From positions 1,984,001 through 2,048,000 of the forward strand of contig CAWHVG010000005.1 of the NCBI GenBank assembly GCA_963832725.1: a stretch of DNA of 64,000 nt, read 5' to 3'. Shown piece by piece: positions 39,583-46,284 of the stretch. Numbering within the stretch: position 1 is the first letter of the stretch; every line of letters starts with the position of its first letter. Origin of the DNA: JAEZBP01 sp963832725 (lineage in GTDB: Bacteria > Myxococcota_A > Polyangia > Polyangiales > Sandaracinaceae). The position numbers and the translations under genes are program-made. The notes beneath the pieces were generated by a model, which was not told the DNA's origin, made no database searches, and was given only the letters and a program-made list of their open reading frames with translations.

Positions 39583-40902
39583 ATGCTCGCGCTTCGGCTG
39601 AGATCGGCGCCTTCGGTCGAGCGCCTCGCGGCGAGCCTGCCTCGGCGGGGGCGCTTCTGGCTCGACGGCGAGCCGGGTCACCCCGAGGGGCGCTGGGCGT
39701 TTCTCGGCGCGGAACCGGTGGAAGTGCGGCTCGCGCGCTTCGGCGACGACGCCTTCCGTGTCTTCGACGGGCTGGAGCAAGCCGAGGGCGCTCTTCGCGG
39801 CGACGCGATTGGGCTCGACCTCTCCCGCGTGCCGCGTTGGGTCGGCTATCTCGCCTACGACGCGGCGTGGTCCGCCCGCCAGCAGCTCGGGCTGCGCATG
39901 CACCCTCGCCTCTCCCGCGACGCTTCGCCCGTGGCGTGGCTCGGGCGCTACGAGAGACTCTTCGCGGTCGACCTGGAGCGGGGCGACGTCTTCGCGCTCG
40001 GCGCGGATGAGCGGGATTGCGAAGCGCTCGGTGCGCTGGCGGAGGCAGAGCCGCCACGAGCGCGGATCGGTGCTCCATACGTCGAGTCGCGGCGGGACCA
40101 CCGTCGCGCCATCGAGCACGCGCTGACCGCCATCGCCGCCGGCGAGATCTACCAGGTGAACCTGGCCAGGCGCTGGCGCGCGCCCTTCGAGGGCGATCCG
40201 CTCGCGCTCTTCTCCGCGATGCGCGACGCGAGCCCGGTTCCGCTCGGGTTCTACCTGGAGCTTTCGGATCAGACGGTGCTGAGCCGAACGATGGAGCGCT
40301 TCGTGCGCTGGGACGCGCGCGATGGTCGGCTCTGGACGAGCCCGATCAAAGGAACCATCGCCCGGGCCGGCGACGACCAGGCAGAGGCCATCGCGCTCGA
40401 AGGCGACGACAAGGAGCGCGCCGAGCACGCGATGATCGTCGATCTGATGCGCAACGATCTCTCGCGTGTGGCGCGGGTGGGCAGCGTGCAGGTGGACTCG
40501 GCGTTGCGGGTGGAGCCCTACGCCGCGCTCAGCCATCTGGTGTCGACGGTCTCCTGCCGGACGCGCGAGGGGATGACGGCGCGCGGGATCCTCGAAGCGA
40601 CCTTCCCGCCGGGCAGCATCACGGGCACGCCGAAGCTGGCCGCGATGGAGCTGATCGAGCGGGAGGAGCCGCACGCACGCGGCGTCTACACGGGCGCGCT
40701 CGGCTTCGTCGATCGCGCCGGCGGGCTCTCGCTCGCGGTCGCCATTCGGACCGCCCTCGTTCGCGCCGGCGAGGTGTCCTATTTCGCCGGCGGCGGGTTG
40801 GTATCGGCCAGCGATCCAGCCCGCGAGATCGCGGAGACCGAGCTGAAGGCGAAGGTCTTCTTCGACGCGTGCGAAGCGCTCGCTCGCGATAAGGTGGATT
40901 GA
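39583..40902 (+). CDS. pabB: Aminodeoxychorismate synthase component I (PabB-like)
   Basis: The 439-residue chorismate-using enzyme family protein has an N-terminal half with WVGYLAYDAAWSARQQLGLR and a C-terminal chorismate-binding domain: IAAGEIYQVNLARRW, TSPIKGTIARAG, KERAEHAMIVDLMRNDLSRV, LEATFPPGSITGTPKLAAME and ALVRAGEVSYFAGGGLVSAS. PIKGT (with Lys) is typical of PabB/ADC synthase, which amidates chorismate for folate synthesis. No glutaminase (pabA) or lyase (pabC) gene is adjacent. TAGCAC lies 6 bases before the ATG, so a leaderless start is possible. Anthranilate synthase is a less likely alternative. Confidence 0.85.
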   Translation: MLALRLRSAPSVERLAASLPRRGRFWLDGEPGHPEGRWAFLGAEPVEVRLARFGDDAFRVFDGLEQAEGALRGDAIGLDLSRVPRWVGYLAYDAAWSARQQLGLRMHPRLSRDASPVAWLGRYERLFAVDLERGDVFALGADERDCEALGALAEAEPPRARIGAPYVESRRDHRRAIEHALTAIAAGEIYQVNLARRWRAPFEGDPLALFSAMRDASPVPLGFYLELSDQTVLSRTMERFVRWDARDGRLWTSPIKGTIARAGDDQAEAIALEGDDKERAEHAMIVDLMRNDLSRVARVGSVQVDSALRVEPYAALSHLVSTVSCRTREGMTARGILEATFPPGSITGTPKLAAMELIEREEPHARGVYTGALGFVDRAGGLSLAVAIRTALVRAGEVSYFAGGGLVSASDPAREIAETELKAKVFFDACEALARDKVD

Positions 40903-40963
40903 TGTCCGAGAGAAAACCTGGGACATGCGATCACTTTCTGTTTGACAGCCTCCAGAGCAGCGC

Positions 40964-41236
40964 TTACAACGACCTCACGATGACCTCCTTGGTCCACATC
41001 TGGCCCTCCCCCGTCGCGCGCCCCATCGTCGCGATGACGCGGTATTGCGCCTCGACGTACGGCGGCGGCATGCGGGTGAGCCGTGGCGTGCAGGTGAGCC
41101 GCGTCGTGCGGCGTGCAGCCGCCGGTGGGCTCATCGAGACGAGTCGGGACGAGAAGCATCCGTCCCACGTGGGCCAAGGTGAATGGCTCTCGTGCGTGTC
41201 GCTGACGAATCGCGGGCTCTTCGAGGGCCGCGGCAT
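40964..41236 (-). CDS. Possible small protein, strand uncertain
   Basis: This 90-residue minus-strand frame ends in a natural-looking segment (MPPPYVEAQYRVIATMGRAT, then GEGQMWTKEVIVRSL). The first two codon positions there have a normal pattern (purine- and GC-richer first position, lower GC second). A more AT-rich stretch begins exactly at its stop. The opposite frame at 40902-41261 shares third positions and would overlap the pabB stop (TGATG), so a plus-strand gene cannot be excluded. The N-terminal half is Pro/Ser/Arg-rich and less convincing. No family recognised. Confidence 0.35.
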   Translation of the reverse strand: MPRPSKSPRFVSDTHESHSPWPTWDGCFSSRLVSMSPPAAARRTTRLTCTPRLTRMPPPYVEAQYRVIATMGRATGEGQMWTKEVIVRSL

Positions 41237-41288
41237 GCAGAGGGCGCTTCCCGCCGGGTGAATTCGTACGAACGCGCTGCGTTCTGCG

Positions 41289-41319
41289 AGGCCGCCCCGG
41301 GATTCCGAGGCGGCCTTTT
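41289..41319 (+). terminator. Rho-independent terminator (plus strand)
   Basis: AGGCCGCC (41289-41296) pairs with GGCGGCCT (41309-41316) around a 12-base loop, followed by TTTT. It faces the plus strand, so it could end the pabB transcript. A small upstream hairpin GAACGC-GCT-GCGTTC precedes it. Confidence 0.7.
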
Positions 41320-41659
41320 CGCGTTCTCGGCTCGAGAGGGCCCCATCCGGCGGCTCCGCCACGCCTTCACCGGCGCGGTGCCACTCTCCGCTCCCGACCT
41401 CCCCCCATCCTCACGAGCGCTCATGAAGTCACCCCCGAGATCGAGATCGCGTAGGCACGGCCCGTGTCCGCCGGAGCAGACCGGTCGTGGTTTGGACGGG
41501 GCACCGGCAGACCGAGATCCGTTCGTGCCAACGCGACGACATCCCCAAAATCAACTCTTCTCGATGGAGCCCCATCGCAGACGGTGAATCGCATTCATTG
41601 CGACTTCACGAAGCCGTCTGCGCGAGTGGCAGACGGCTCTTTTCATTTCTCATGCACTT
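41320..41659. other. Gene-free stretch before the tRNA cluster, with a second terminator
   Basis: No convincing protein gene. AGCCGTCTGC (41612-41621) pairs perfectly with GCAGACGGCT (41629-41638) and is followed by CTTTTC: a strong plus-strand terminator 13 bases before the first tRNA-like gene. Whatever transcript it ends is not identified; an untranslated RNA in 41320-41640 is possible. Confidence 0.6.
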
Positions 41660-41733
41660 GGGGCGCTAGCTCAACAGTAGAGCAGCCGGCTCTTAACCGG
41701 CCGATCAGGGTGCAACTCCCTGGCGTCTCACCA
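41660..41733 (+). tRNA. tRNA-Lys(CTT)-like, variant elbow
   Basis: It folds as a complete cloverleaf: acceptor GGGGCGC/GCGTCTC, D-stem GCTC/GAGC with loop AACAGTA, anticodon stem GCCGG/CCGGC with loop CTCTTAA (anticodon CTT, 41692-41694), T-stem CAGGG/CCCTG, A73 and an encoded CCA. The T-loop reads TGCAACT, so position 55 is G where T (pseudouridine) is near universal. The D-loop lacks the paired G18-G19 (A18 then G19). Confidence 0.75.
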
Positions 41734-41737
41734 ACAC

Positions 41738-41808
41738 GCCGAGCTGGTCCAACAGCAGGACGTCCGGCTCTGAACCGGAAGGTCGAGGTGCGACTCCTCG
41801 GCTCGGCG
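41738..41808 (+). tRNA. tRNA-Gln(CTG)-like, variant elbow
   Basis: All four stems pair: GCCGAGC/GCTCGGC, GTCC/GGAC, TCCGG/CCGGA and CGAGG/CCTCG. The anticodon loop is CTCTGAA (CTG at 41770-41772) and position 73 is G, a glutamine identity base. The T-loop is TGCGACT (G55) and the D-loop AACAGCA (no GG). It starts 4 bases after the CCA of the Lys gene. The normal tRNA-Gln(TTG) at 45261 has AATGGTA and TTCGATT instead. Confidence 0.75.
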
Positions 41809-41831
41809 GCGACGTGCACCCTTCGCTCGAG

Positions 41832-41924
41832 CTGACTGGTGTCAAACGACGCCCGAAGGATTTCCGAGCGCGACAGGTATGGATCGTCGTTCGGCCCGAC
41901 GACGATTCGACACCAGCCACCTAG
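41832..41924 (+). mobile_element. MITE-like element A, copy 3 (internally deleted)
   Basis: It keeps the left part (CTGACTGGTGTCAAACGACG, then CCCGAAGGATTTCC) and the right end ATTCGACACCAGCCACCTAG, but has lost about 75 internal bases including the central hairpin. The left CTAG is degraded. Its right CTAG (41921-41924) is the insertion site of the IS630 element. It lies within the tRNA cluster. Confidence 0.75.
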
Positions 41925-43107
41925 TCCCCTGTCGCCCAAATATCTTGCAAAAGTCTCCGCGCCGTGATCTACGGTGGGAATGGCACGTACCGGACGACCC
42001 ACGACACGCATCGAGTTGAGCGACGACGACCGCGCCGCGCTCGAGCGCTACACGGCCCGCGCCCGTAGTGCGCGTCGGCTGGCGTTTCGCGCGCGGATCA
42101 TCCTGGCCAGTGCGTCGGGGCTGAGCGATGTCGACGTCGCAGCCAAGCTGCGCACGTCGGGCCATACCGTCGGTAAGTGGCGCAAGCGCTACCTGAAGGA
42201 GGGGATCGACGGGCTGGTCGACGAACCGCGGCCCGGCGCTCCGCGGAAGATCACCGACGAGGCCATCGAGAAGGTCGTGGTCGAGACGCTCGAGACCACG
42301 CCGAAGGGAGCGACGCACTGGAGCACGCGCCAGATGGCGAAGCACTTGGGCATGAGCCACACCACGGTCGGTCGCGTCTGGCGAGCGTTCGGACTCAAGC
42401 CGCATCGGAGCGAGACGTTCACCATCTCGCGCGATCCGATGCTGATCGAGAAAGTGCGCGACATCGTTGGGCTCTACATGAACCCGCCCGACAACGCGCT
42501 GGTTCTCTGCGTCGACGAGAAGTCGCAGATCCAAGCGCTGAACCGCACCCAGCCCGTGCTCCCGATGCGGATCGGTGAAGTCGAGCGCCGAACGCACGAC
42601 TACGACCGGCACGGCACGACGACGCTGTTCGCGGCTCTCGACGTGGCGACCGGCTACGTCATCGGAAAGTGCTACGCGCGCCACCGCGCCACCGAGTTCC
42701 TCAAGTTCCTCCGCGAGATTGAGGCGAACGTGCCGAAGGACCTCGAGGTCCACGTGATCCTCGACAACTACGCCACGCACAAGACGCCGGCCGTGCATCG
42801 TTGGCTTGCCAAGCGCCCGCGGTTCCACCTGCACTTCACGCCCACGCATGCCTCGTGGCTCAACCAGGTCGAGCGCTGGTTCGGCCTACTCACGCAGCGG
42901 CAGCTCCGCCGTGGCTCTCACACGAGCGTCGCCGCTCTCAAGAGGGCGATCGAGGAGTTCACCGCCGTCCACAACGACGACCCCAAGCCGTTTCGCTGGA
43001 CCGCCACCGCCGACGACATCCTCGCGAAGATCGCCCGCTTCGCGCAGCGCACCCTCACCGCCCACAACCCCCCGTGACTTCTGATCGAAATCAGGGATCC
43101 GGGGGAC
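41924..43107 (+). mobile_element. IS630-family insertion sequence
   Basis: About 1184 bases between two CTAG sites (41921-41924 and 43107-43110). Ends are imperfect inverted repeats: left GTCCCCTG...AAGTC and right (reverse strand) GTCCCCCG...AAGTC over about 32 bases. The TA in each CTAG would be the duplicated target, as described for IS630. It carries one complete transposase gene and splits the tRNA-like cluster. Confidence 0.85.
41980..43077 (+). CDS. IS630-family DDE transposase
   Basis: 365 residues: an N-terminal helix-turn-helix region (SARRLAFRARIILASASGLS, then DVDVAAKLRTSGHTVGKWRK; a second winged-helix HWSTRQMAKHLGMSHTTVGR) and a DDE nuclease domain (LVLCVDEKSQIQALNRTQP, HVILDNYATHKTPAVHRWL, HFTPTHASWLNQVERWFGLL). 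The first Asp, second Asp and final Glu of the triad are all present and the frame is open, so the enzyme looks functional. ATG 41980 is 56 bases inside the left end; GTG 41974 is an alternative. Confidence 0.93.
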   Translation: MARTGRPTTRIELSDDDRAALERYTARARSARRLAFRARIILASASGLSDVDVAAKLRTSGHTVGKWRKRYLKEGIDGLVDEPRPGAPRKITDEAIEKVVVETLETTPKGATHWSTRQMAKHLGMSHTTVGRVWRAFGLKPHRSETFTISRDPMLIEKVRDIVGLYMNPPDNALVLCVDEKSQIQALNRTQPVLPMRIGEVERRTHDYDRHGTTTLFAALDVATGYVIGKCYARHRATEFLKFLREIEANVPKDLEVHVILDNYATHKTPAVHRWLAKRPRFHLHFTPTHASWLNQVERWFGLLTQRQLRRGSHTSVAALKRAIEEFTAVHNDDPKPFRWTATADDILAKIARFAQRTLTAHNPP

Positions 43108-43120
43108 TAGGGCGTGCTCT

Positions 43121-43157
43121 TTGACAATCCGAACGGGGGCGGTGTGGCGACCGCCCC
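43121..43157 (+). promoter_or_regulatory. -35-like TTGACA and hairpin upstream of tRNA-Asn-like gene
   Basis: TTGACA at 43121-43126 has no good -10 box at the right distance. GGGGCGGT (43136-43143) pairs perfectly with ACCGCCCC (43150-43157). The region may carry the promoter of the downstream tRNA-like genes, or an attenuator-like hairpin. Confidence 0.35.
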
Positions 43158-43166
43158 GCGCAACGA

Positions 43167-43238
43167 GCCGCCGTAGCTCAAGAGCAGAGCGCCCGGCTGT
43201 TAACCGGGGAGATGGAGGTGCAATTCCTTTCGGCGGCG
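43167..43238 (+). tRNA. tRNA-Asn(GTT)-like, variant elbow
   Basis: The cloverleaf pairs throughout: GCCGCCG/CGGCGGC, GCTC/GAGC, CCCGG/CCGGG, GGAGG/CCTTT. The anticodon loop is CTGTTAA (GTT at 43199-43201) with G73, as in asparagine tRNAs. The T-loop is TGCAATT (G55) and the D-loop AAGAGCA (no GG), the same departures as in the Lys and Gln(CTG) genes. CCA is not encoded. Confidence 0.75.
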
Positions 43239-43261
43239 TAGGACCAGCGCGTCCGTGTGTG

Positions 43262-43335
43262 TGGGCCGAAGTCGAAGGAGTCGAGGCGCCTGGCCGTGAC
43301 CCAGGAGAAAGCGGGTGCGAGTCCCGTCGGTCCAG
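43262..43335 (+). tRNA. tRNA-His(GTG)-like, variant T-loop
   Basis: Acceptor TGGGCCG/CGGTCCA, anticodon stem CCTGG/CCAGG with loop CCGTGAC (GTG at 43296-43298) and T-stem GCGGG/CCCGT pair. The T-loop is TGCGAGT, again with G55. The D-arm is weak (three pairs, loop of about 9). The expected extra G-1:C73 pair of histidine tRNA is not clear, so the ends are approximate. Confidence 0.5.
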
Positions 43336-43778
43336 AATTGGCTGCGCGCCGAGCGATCGCATCGATCCCGGGCGCGTGACCGCCCGAGGGGTGCGAGCCG
43401 GGCGACTCGAAAGGGGCGGGTGGCGGAGGACCCGCTGACGCGTTCGCCAACAGGCGGAGCAAGCTGCGGCTCTCCGTCGCTCTCTCGGCAGCGGCTCCAA
43501 TCGTTCGTGCCGGCGTCCGAGCGGACACCTTCGGCGAAAGCCCGTTGGACGAGGGAGCGACTCCCTCCCGGCGCCTCTCTTCCGCGCGGCGCGCTCCGCG
43601 CCACGCGCCTTCTAGAGCACCGATTCATTCGAAATCGCCCGAAATCCGGGGCGGGGCGGGGCCCCTCCGCGGCCCGTGCCTCCTCGGCGATACTCGGCAT
43701 CGCCTCGTCGGCCCGAGCCACGGCTGAACCCCGTCGCGCTCCCGGCTTTCTCGGCTCTCCGAACGGATTGGTGCTCTA
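43336..43778. other. Gene-free stretch with a possible degenerate tRNA-like fold
   Basis: No protein gene is convincing. At 43507-43574, GTGCCGG and CCGGCGC form a full 7-base acceptor stem, GTCC/GGAC a D-like stem, and GAGGG-AGCGACT-CCCTC a T-arm-like hairpin, but the anticodon arm does not form (only GGC-GAAA-GCC). It may be a tRNA relic or chance. Confidence 0.4.
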
Positions 43779-43851
43779 GCTCTCGTAGTGAAAGGGATGA
43801 TCACGCGGGCTTGCGGAGCCCGAGATCCCGGTTCGAGTCCGGGCGAGAGCG
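43779..43851 (+). tRNA. tRNA-Arg(GCG)
   Basis: Stems GCTCTCG/CGAGAGC, GTGA/TCAC, CGGGC/GCCCG and CCCGG/CCGGG all pair. The anticodon loop is TTGCGGA, anticodon GCG (43813-43815), reading CGC. The T-loop TTCGAGT and D-loop AAGGGATGA (with GG) are normal, unlike the upstream variant genes. Bacteria usually read CGC with an ACG anticodon, so GCG is uncommon. Confidence 0.85.
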
Positions 43852-44154
43852 TGGGACCTGCTCCCGACGACGCCGCGCCTCGGTCCTGGCGATCGGAGGC
43901 GACCGCCGGAAGAAGCCGGCGGGTGACCGGTGGTGGGCCACGGTCCGGCGACCAGGCGAGCTCGCCAGCAGGCGAGTTGCCGCCCCGGCGGATCGCGCCG
44001 GCGTTCGCGCGCGGAGAGCCGACCGGCCGCCCGGGGGTGTTTGCGGCCCACCGGCGGCACCCGGATGCCCGGGCGGCCGGTCGGCTCGAATCGAGACGCC
44101 CTGAAATTTCGGTGCGGTATGGGACCGCGCCCGCATCACCCACGAGGTGAGGTC
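43852..44154. other. Non-coding stretch with a 19-bp inverted repeat upstream of the HNH gene
   Basis: GAGCCGACCGGCCGCCCGG (44016-44034) is perfectly complementary to 44069-44087, with a 34-base loop that itself contains GGGTG...CACCC. A palindrome GGCGAGCTCGCC lies further upstream. The hairpin sits 67 bases before the HNH start and could be a terminator, an operator or a nuclease-recognised structure. No gene is seen here. Confidence 0.6.
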
Positions 44155-44682
44155 ATGGAGACCCTGATATTGACTCGAGGCTACGCGCCGCATCGGATCG
44201 TCGACTGGCGGAAGGCGATCACGATGCTGGTCATCGGGAAGGTCGAGGTCGTCGAGACCTACGATGAGGTGATCCGCTCGGTGAGCCTCAGCCTCCGCAT
44301 GCCGGCGGTCGTGCGGCTCACGCGCCGGGTCCGGCACCACCAGCCGAAGGTGCGCTTCTCGCGCATCAACGTGCTCACGCGCGACGGCTTCCGGTGCCAG
44401 TACTGCGGCGAAAAGCAGCTCGCCCGTGACCTCACGCTCGACCACGTACTGCCGCGCTCGCTCGGCGGGCCCGCGTCGTGGACGAACATCGTGGCCGCGT
44501 GCCGGCCCTGCAACGCGAAGAAGGCGGCTCGCACGCCGGAGCGGGCGGGCATGACCTTGCTCTCGAAGCCTGTGCAACCCAAGTCGCTGCCGGTGACTCC
44601 GTGGCGAATACGGGGCGGGCAGAACCTGCCCGGACCGTGGCAACCCTGGGTCGCCTGGAGCCAGGGGGCCAGCGCCGCTTGA
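44155..44682 (+). CDS. HNH endonuclease family protein
   Basis: About 175 residues. The N-terminal part (METLILTRGYAPHRIVDWRK, then ITMLVIGKVEVVETYDEVIR) is followed by an HNH domain: FSRINVLTRDGFRCQYCGEK, LTLDHVLPRSLGGPASWTNI and VAACRPCNAKKAARTPERAG. Two CxxC pairs bind structural zinc and the DH...N...H residues form the metal-dependent active site. GAGGTGAGG precedes ATG 44155. Such HNH proteins are common as free-standing genes; the true substrate is unknown. Its position between tRNA genes, after a strong hairpin, suggests a mobile or cluster-associated nuclease. Confidence 0.85.
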   Translation: METLILTRGYAPHRIVDWRKAITMLVIGKVEVVETYDEVIRSVSLSLRMPAVVRLTRRVRHHQPKVRFSRINVLTRDGFRCQYCGEKQLARDLTLDHVLPRSLGGPASWTNIVAACRPCNAKKAARTPERAGMTLLSKPVQPKSLPVTPWRIRGGQNLPGPWQPWVAWSQGASAA

Positions 44683-44912
44683 TGCCCCCACCGCCGCCCC
44701 TCGGGCTGGGAGTCGGAGCGGACGGCGGTGGGGTTCGCAGGGGTCGGCGAGCTCGACGCTCCAGTCTCGACGCGAATGCCGACGGACCTGGAGCGGCCCA
44801 ATCCGGAAGGCGAATCGGCCGGGGCGCCGAGCCCGCTTCGAACGCGGTGCGCGCCGGACCCTCCGGCGTGGGGATCGAGACCTCCGCCTTCCGCTCCAAT
44901 GACGCAGAGCAT

Positions 44913-44985
44913 GTCCCCGTCGTCCAAGGGCCAGGATGCCAGGCCTTCAACCTGGAGACGGTGGGTTCGAATCCCCCCGGGGACG
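44913..44985 (+). tRNA. tRNA-Glu(TTC)
   Basis: Acceptor GTCCCCG/CGGGGAC, D-stem GTCC/GGAT with loop AAGGGCCA, anticodon stem CCAGG/CCTGG with loop CCTTCAA (TTC, 44946-44948), T-loop TTCGAAT. One T-C mismatch is seen in the T-stem. ACCA follows directly. The T-loop is canonical. Confidence 0.85.
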
Positions 44986-45240
44986 ACCATATCGAGGCCG
45001 GCGCGCCTCCCCCCGCGCGCCGGTCGAGCGGCTCTCGTTCGCGATCGAGCCGCCGGCCCGGTGACCGCCCCGCGGATCTCACGCTGCGGGGCGGTCGCCG
45101 TGGTCACCTTTCTCGAACCTCCGGAGACCACTCGGCCGGGACTACGTTCGCCCTCGTTCGCCTGCACATCCGCGGGCGCGCGGGCGAGTGGTCGTGACGC
45201 CGGAGCTTTCCGCGCCGGGGCTCGACGCGAGCGGCGCGTG

Positions 45241-45246
45241 TACTAT
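45241..45246 (+). promoter_or_regulatory. -10-like box upstream of tRNA-Gln(TTG)
   Basis: TACTAT sits 14 bases before the tRNA. The -35 region is poor. No gene is seen in 44990-45260 apart from this. Confidence 0.4.
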
Positions 45247-45260
45247 CATCGGCCCCCCAC

Positions 45261-45331
45261 TCCGGCGTCGTCCAATGGTAGGACAGCGGACTTTGGATCC
45301 GCGAATGTTGGTTCGATTCCAGCCGTCGGAA
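45261..45331 (+). tRNA. tRNA-Gln(TTG)
   Basis: Fully paired cloverleaf: TCCGGCG/CGTCGGA, GTCC/GGAC with loop AATGGTA, GCGGA/TCCGC with loop CTTTGGA (TTG, 45293-45295), GTTGG/CCAGC with canonical T-loop TTCGATT. It serves as an internal control for the variant Gln(CTG)-like gene at 41738. Confidence 0.95.
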
Positions 45332-45393
45332 TTTCGGCGCGACCTCGCGCGGCAGCCGCTCGACGCGTCGGCATACCCTCGGGAGGCGCGGGC

Positions 45394-46182
45394 ATGAGTC
45401 CGCGTGGGGTTCGAGCCGTGCGCGCGCTCGGTTGGGCCACGCTCAGCGCGGCCCCGCCCCTGCTGCTATCGCTGGCGCTGGTCACGTCGAAGCCGGGAAC
45501 GCCTCCATCGCTCGTCACCGAAGCGGCGCTCGCCTCGTGGGTCGCCGGAGCGCTGGCGTTCGGCGCGTCGCTCCTGCACGCGCGGGGGGCGAGAACACCG
45601 GCGCGCGTGGCCGGCGCAACGGCGGCGCTGGTGGTGGTCGCGGCCTGCGGGCTCGTGACCTGGTCGTCGCTGGAAACACGCGTCGCCACGTTGAGCGCCA
45701 GCGAGCGCGGGGACCTCGACGAGAGGAACGTGGACGGCGCGCCGCGTTGGGTGCACCCGACCCTCGGCTTCTCGATCTCGGCGCCGGAGGGCCTCTCGCC
45801 TGCGCCCGATGTCCAGCGCGAGCTCGCCGAACGCGCGGGAGACGCGTCCTGGGCCGAGGCCCATTGCGTCTGGGCATGGCGAGGAGACGAGACCGAGATC
45901 ATCGTCGAGCTCACGCGCGCACCGGCCGTGAGCCGCGAGGTGCTCCGACAAGCCGCGGACCAGGTCGGCGCCCAGCTCGAGGGCACCGGCCATGTCCGAG
46001 AGCGGCACGCCGGCTCGACCACGAGCGCCGAGTTGGAGGCGACGGTCCCCGGAGGCGGCCACGTGCTGAGTCGCATCCTGCTCTTCCGCCACGGCGATCG
46101 CGCCTACCGCCTGCTGGTCACGGTGGTGACGCGCGAGACGGCGCGATGGCAACGCTGGATCCGCGACGTCCGAGCCGGGTAG
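45394..46182 (+). CDS. Membrane protein with extracytoplasmic domain, function unknown
   Basis: The 262-residue protein has three hydrophobic segments in its first 110 residues (GWATLSAAPPLLLSLALV; LASWVAGALAFGASLL; VAGATAALVVVAACGLV). A domain of about 150 residues follows, starting PRWVHPTLGFSISAPEGLSP and ending DRAYRLLVTVVTRETARWQR. The GFSISAP pattern and beta-strand layout resemble small envelope domains with a PsbP-like or similar fold, but I cannot assign a family. ATG 45394 has GGGAGG upstream. Its 3' end lies within a tandem repeat. Confidence 0.7.
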   Translation: MSPRGVRAVRALGWATLSAAPPLLLSLALVTSKPGTPPSLVTEAALASWVAGALAFGASLLHARGARTPARVAGATAALVVVAACGLVTWSSLETRVATLSASERGDLDERNVDGAPRWVHPTLGFSISAPEGLSPAPDVQRELAERAGDASWAEAHCVWAWRGDETEIIVELTRAPAVSREVLRQAADQVGAQLEGTGHVRERHAGSTTSAELEATVPGGGHVLSRILLFRHGDRAYRLLVTVVTRETARWQRWIRDVRAG

Positions 46183-46284
46183 GACGCGCGGTCCGCGCGG
46201 ACGCACGAGCGCATCCACGCCTGACGTCCGAACCGGGTGGACTCGCGGTCCGCGCGGACGCGCGAGCGTGGCATCCACGCCTGA
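46167..46284 (+). repeat. 58-60-base tandem duplication at a gene end
   Basis: CGTCCGAGCCGGGT...CATCCACGCCTGA (46167-46224) is repeated with changes at 46225-46284. The first copy contains the stop codon of the membrane-protein gene; the inner GGTCCGCGCGGACGC is itself palindromic. The remaining gap to 46567 has only an unconvincing GTG-start minus-strand frame (46534 downward). Confidence 0.7.

Noticed and set aside
40902..41261. Plus-strand frame overlapping the pabB stop (TGATG) and ending before a terminator
   Set aside because: It shares third codon positions with the minus-strand frame, but first and second position composition over its better half favours the minus strand. Kept only as an alternative.
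43380..43420. GC-rich hairpin with loop resembling an anticodon arm (GGGCG...CGCCC)
   Set aside because: No matching acceptor or T-stem at tRNA spacing could be found.
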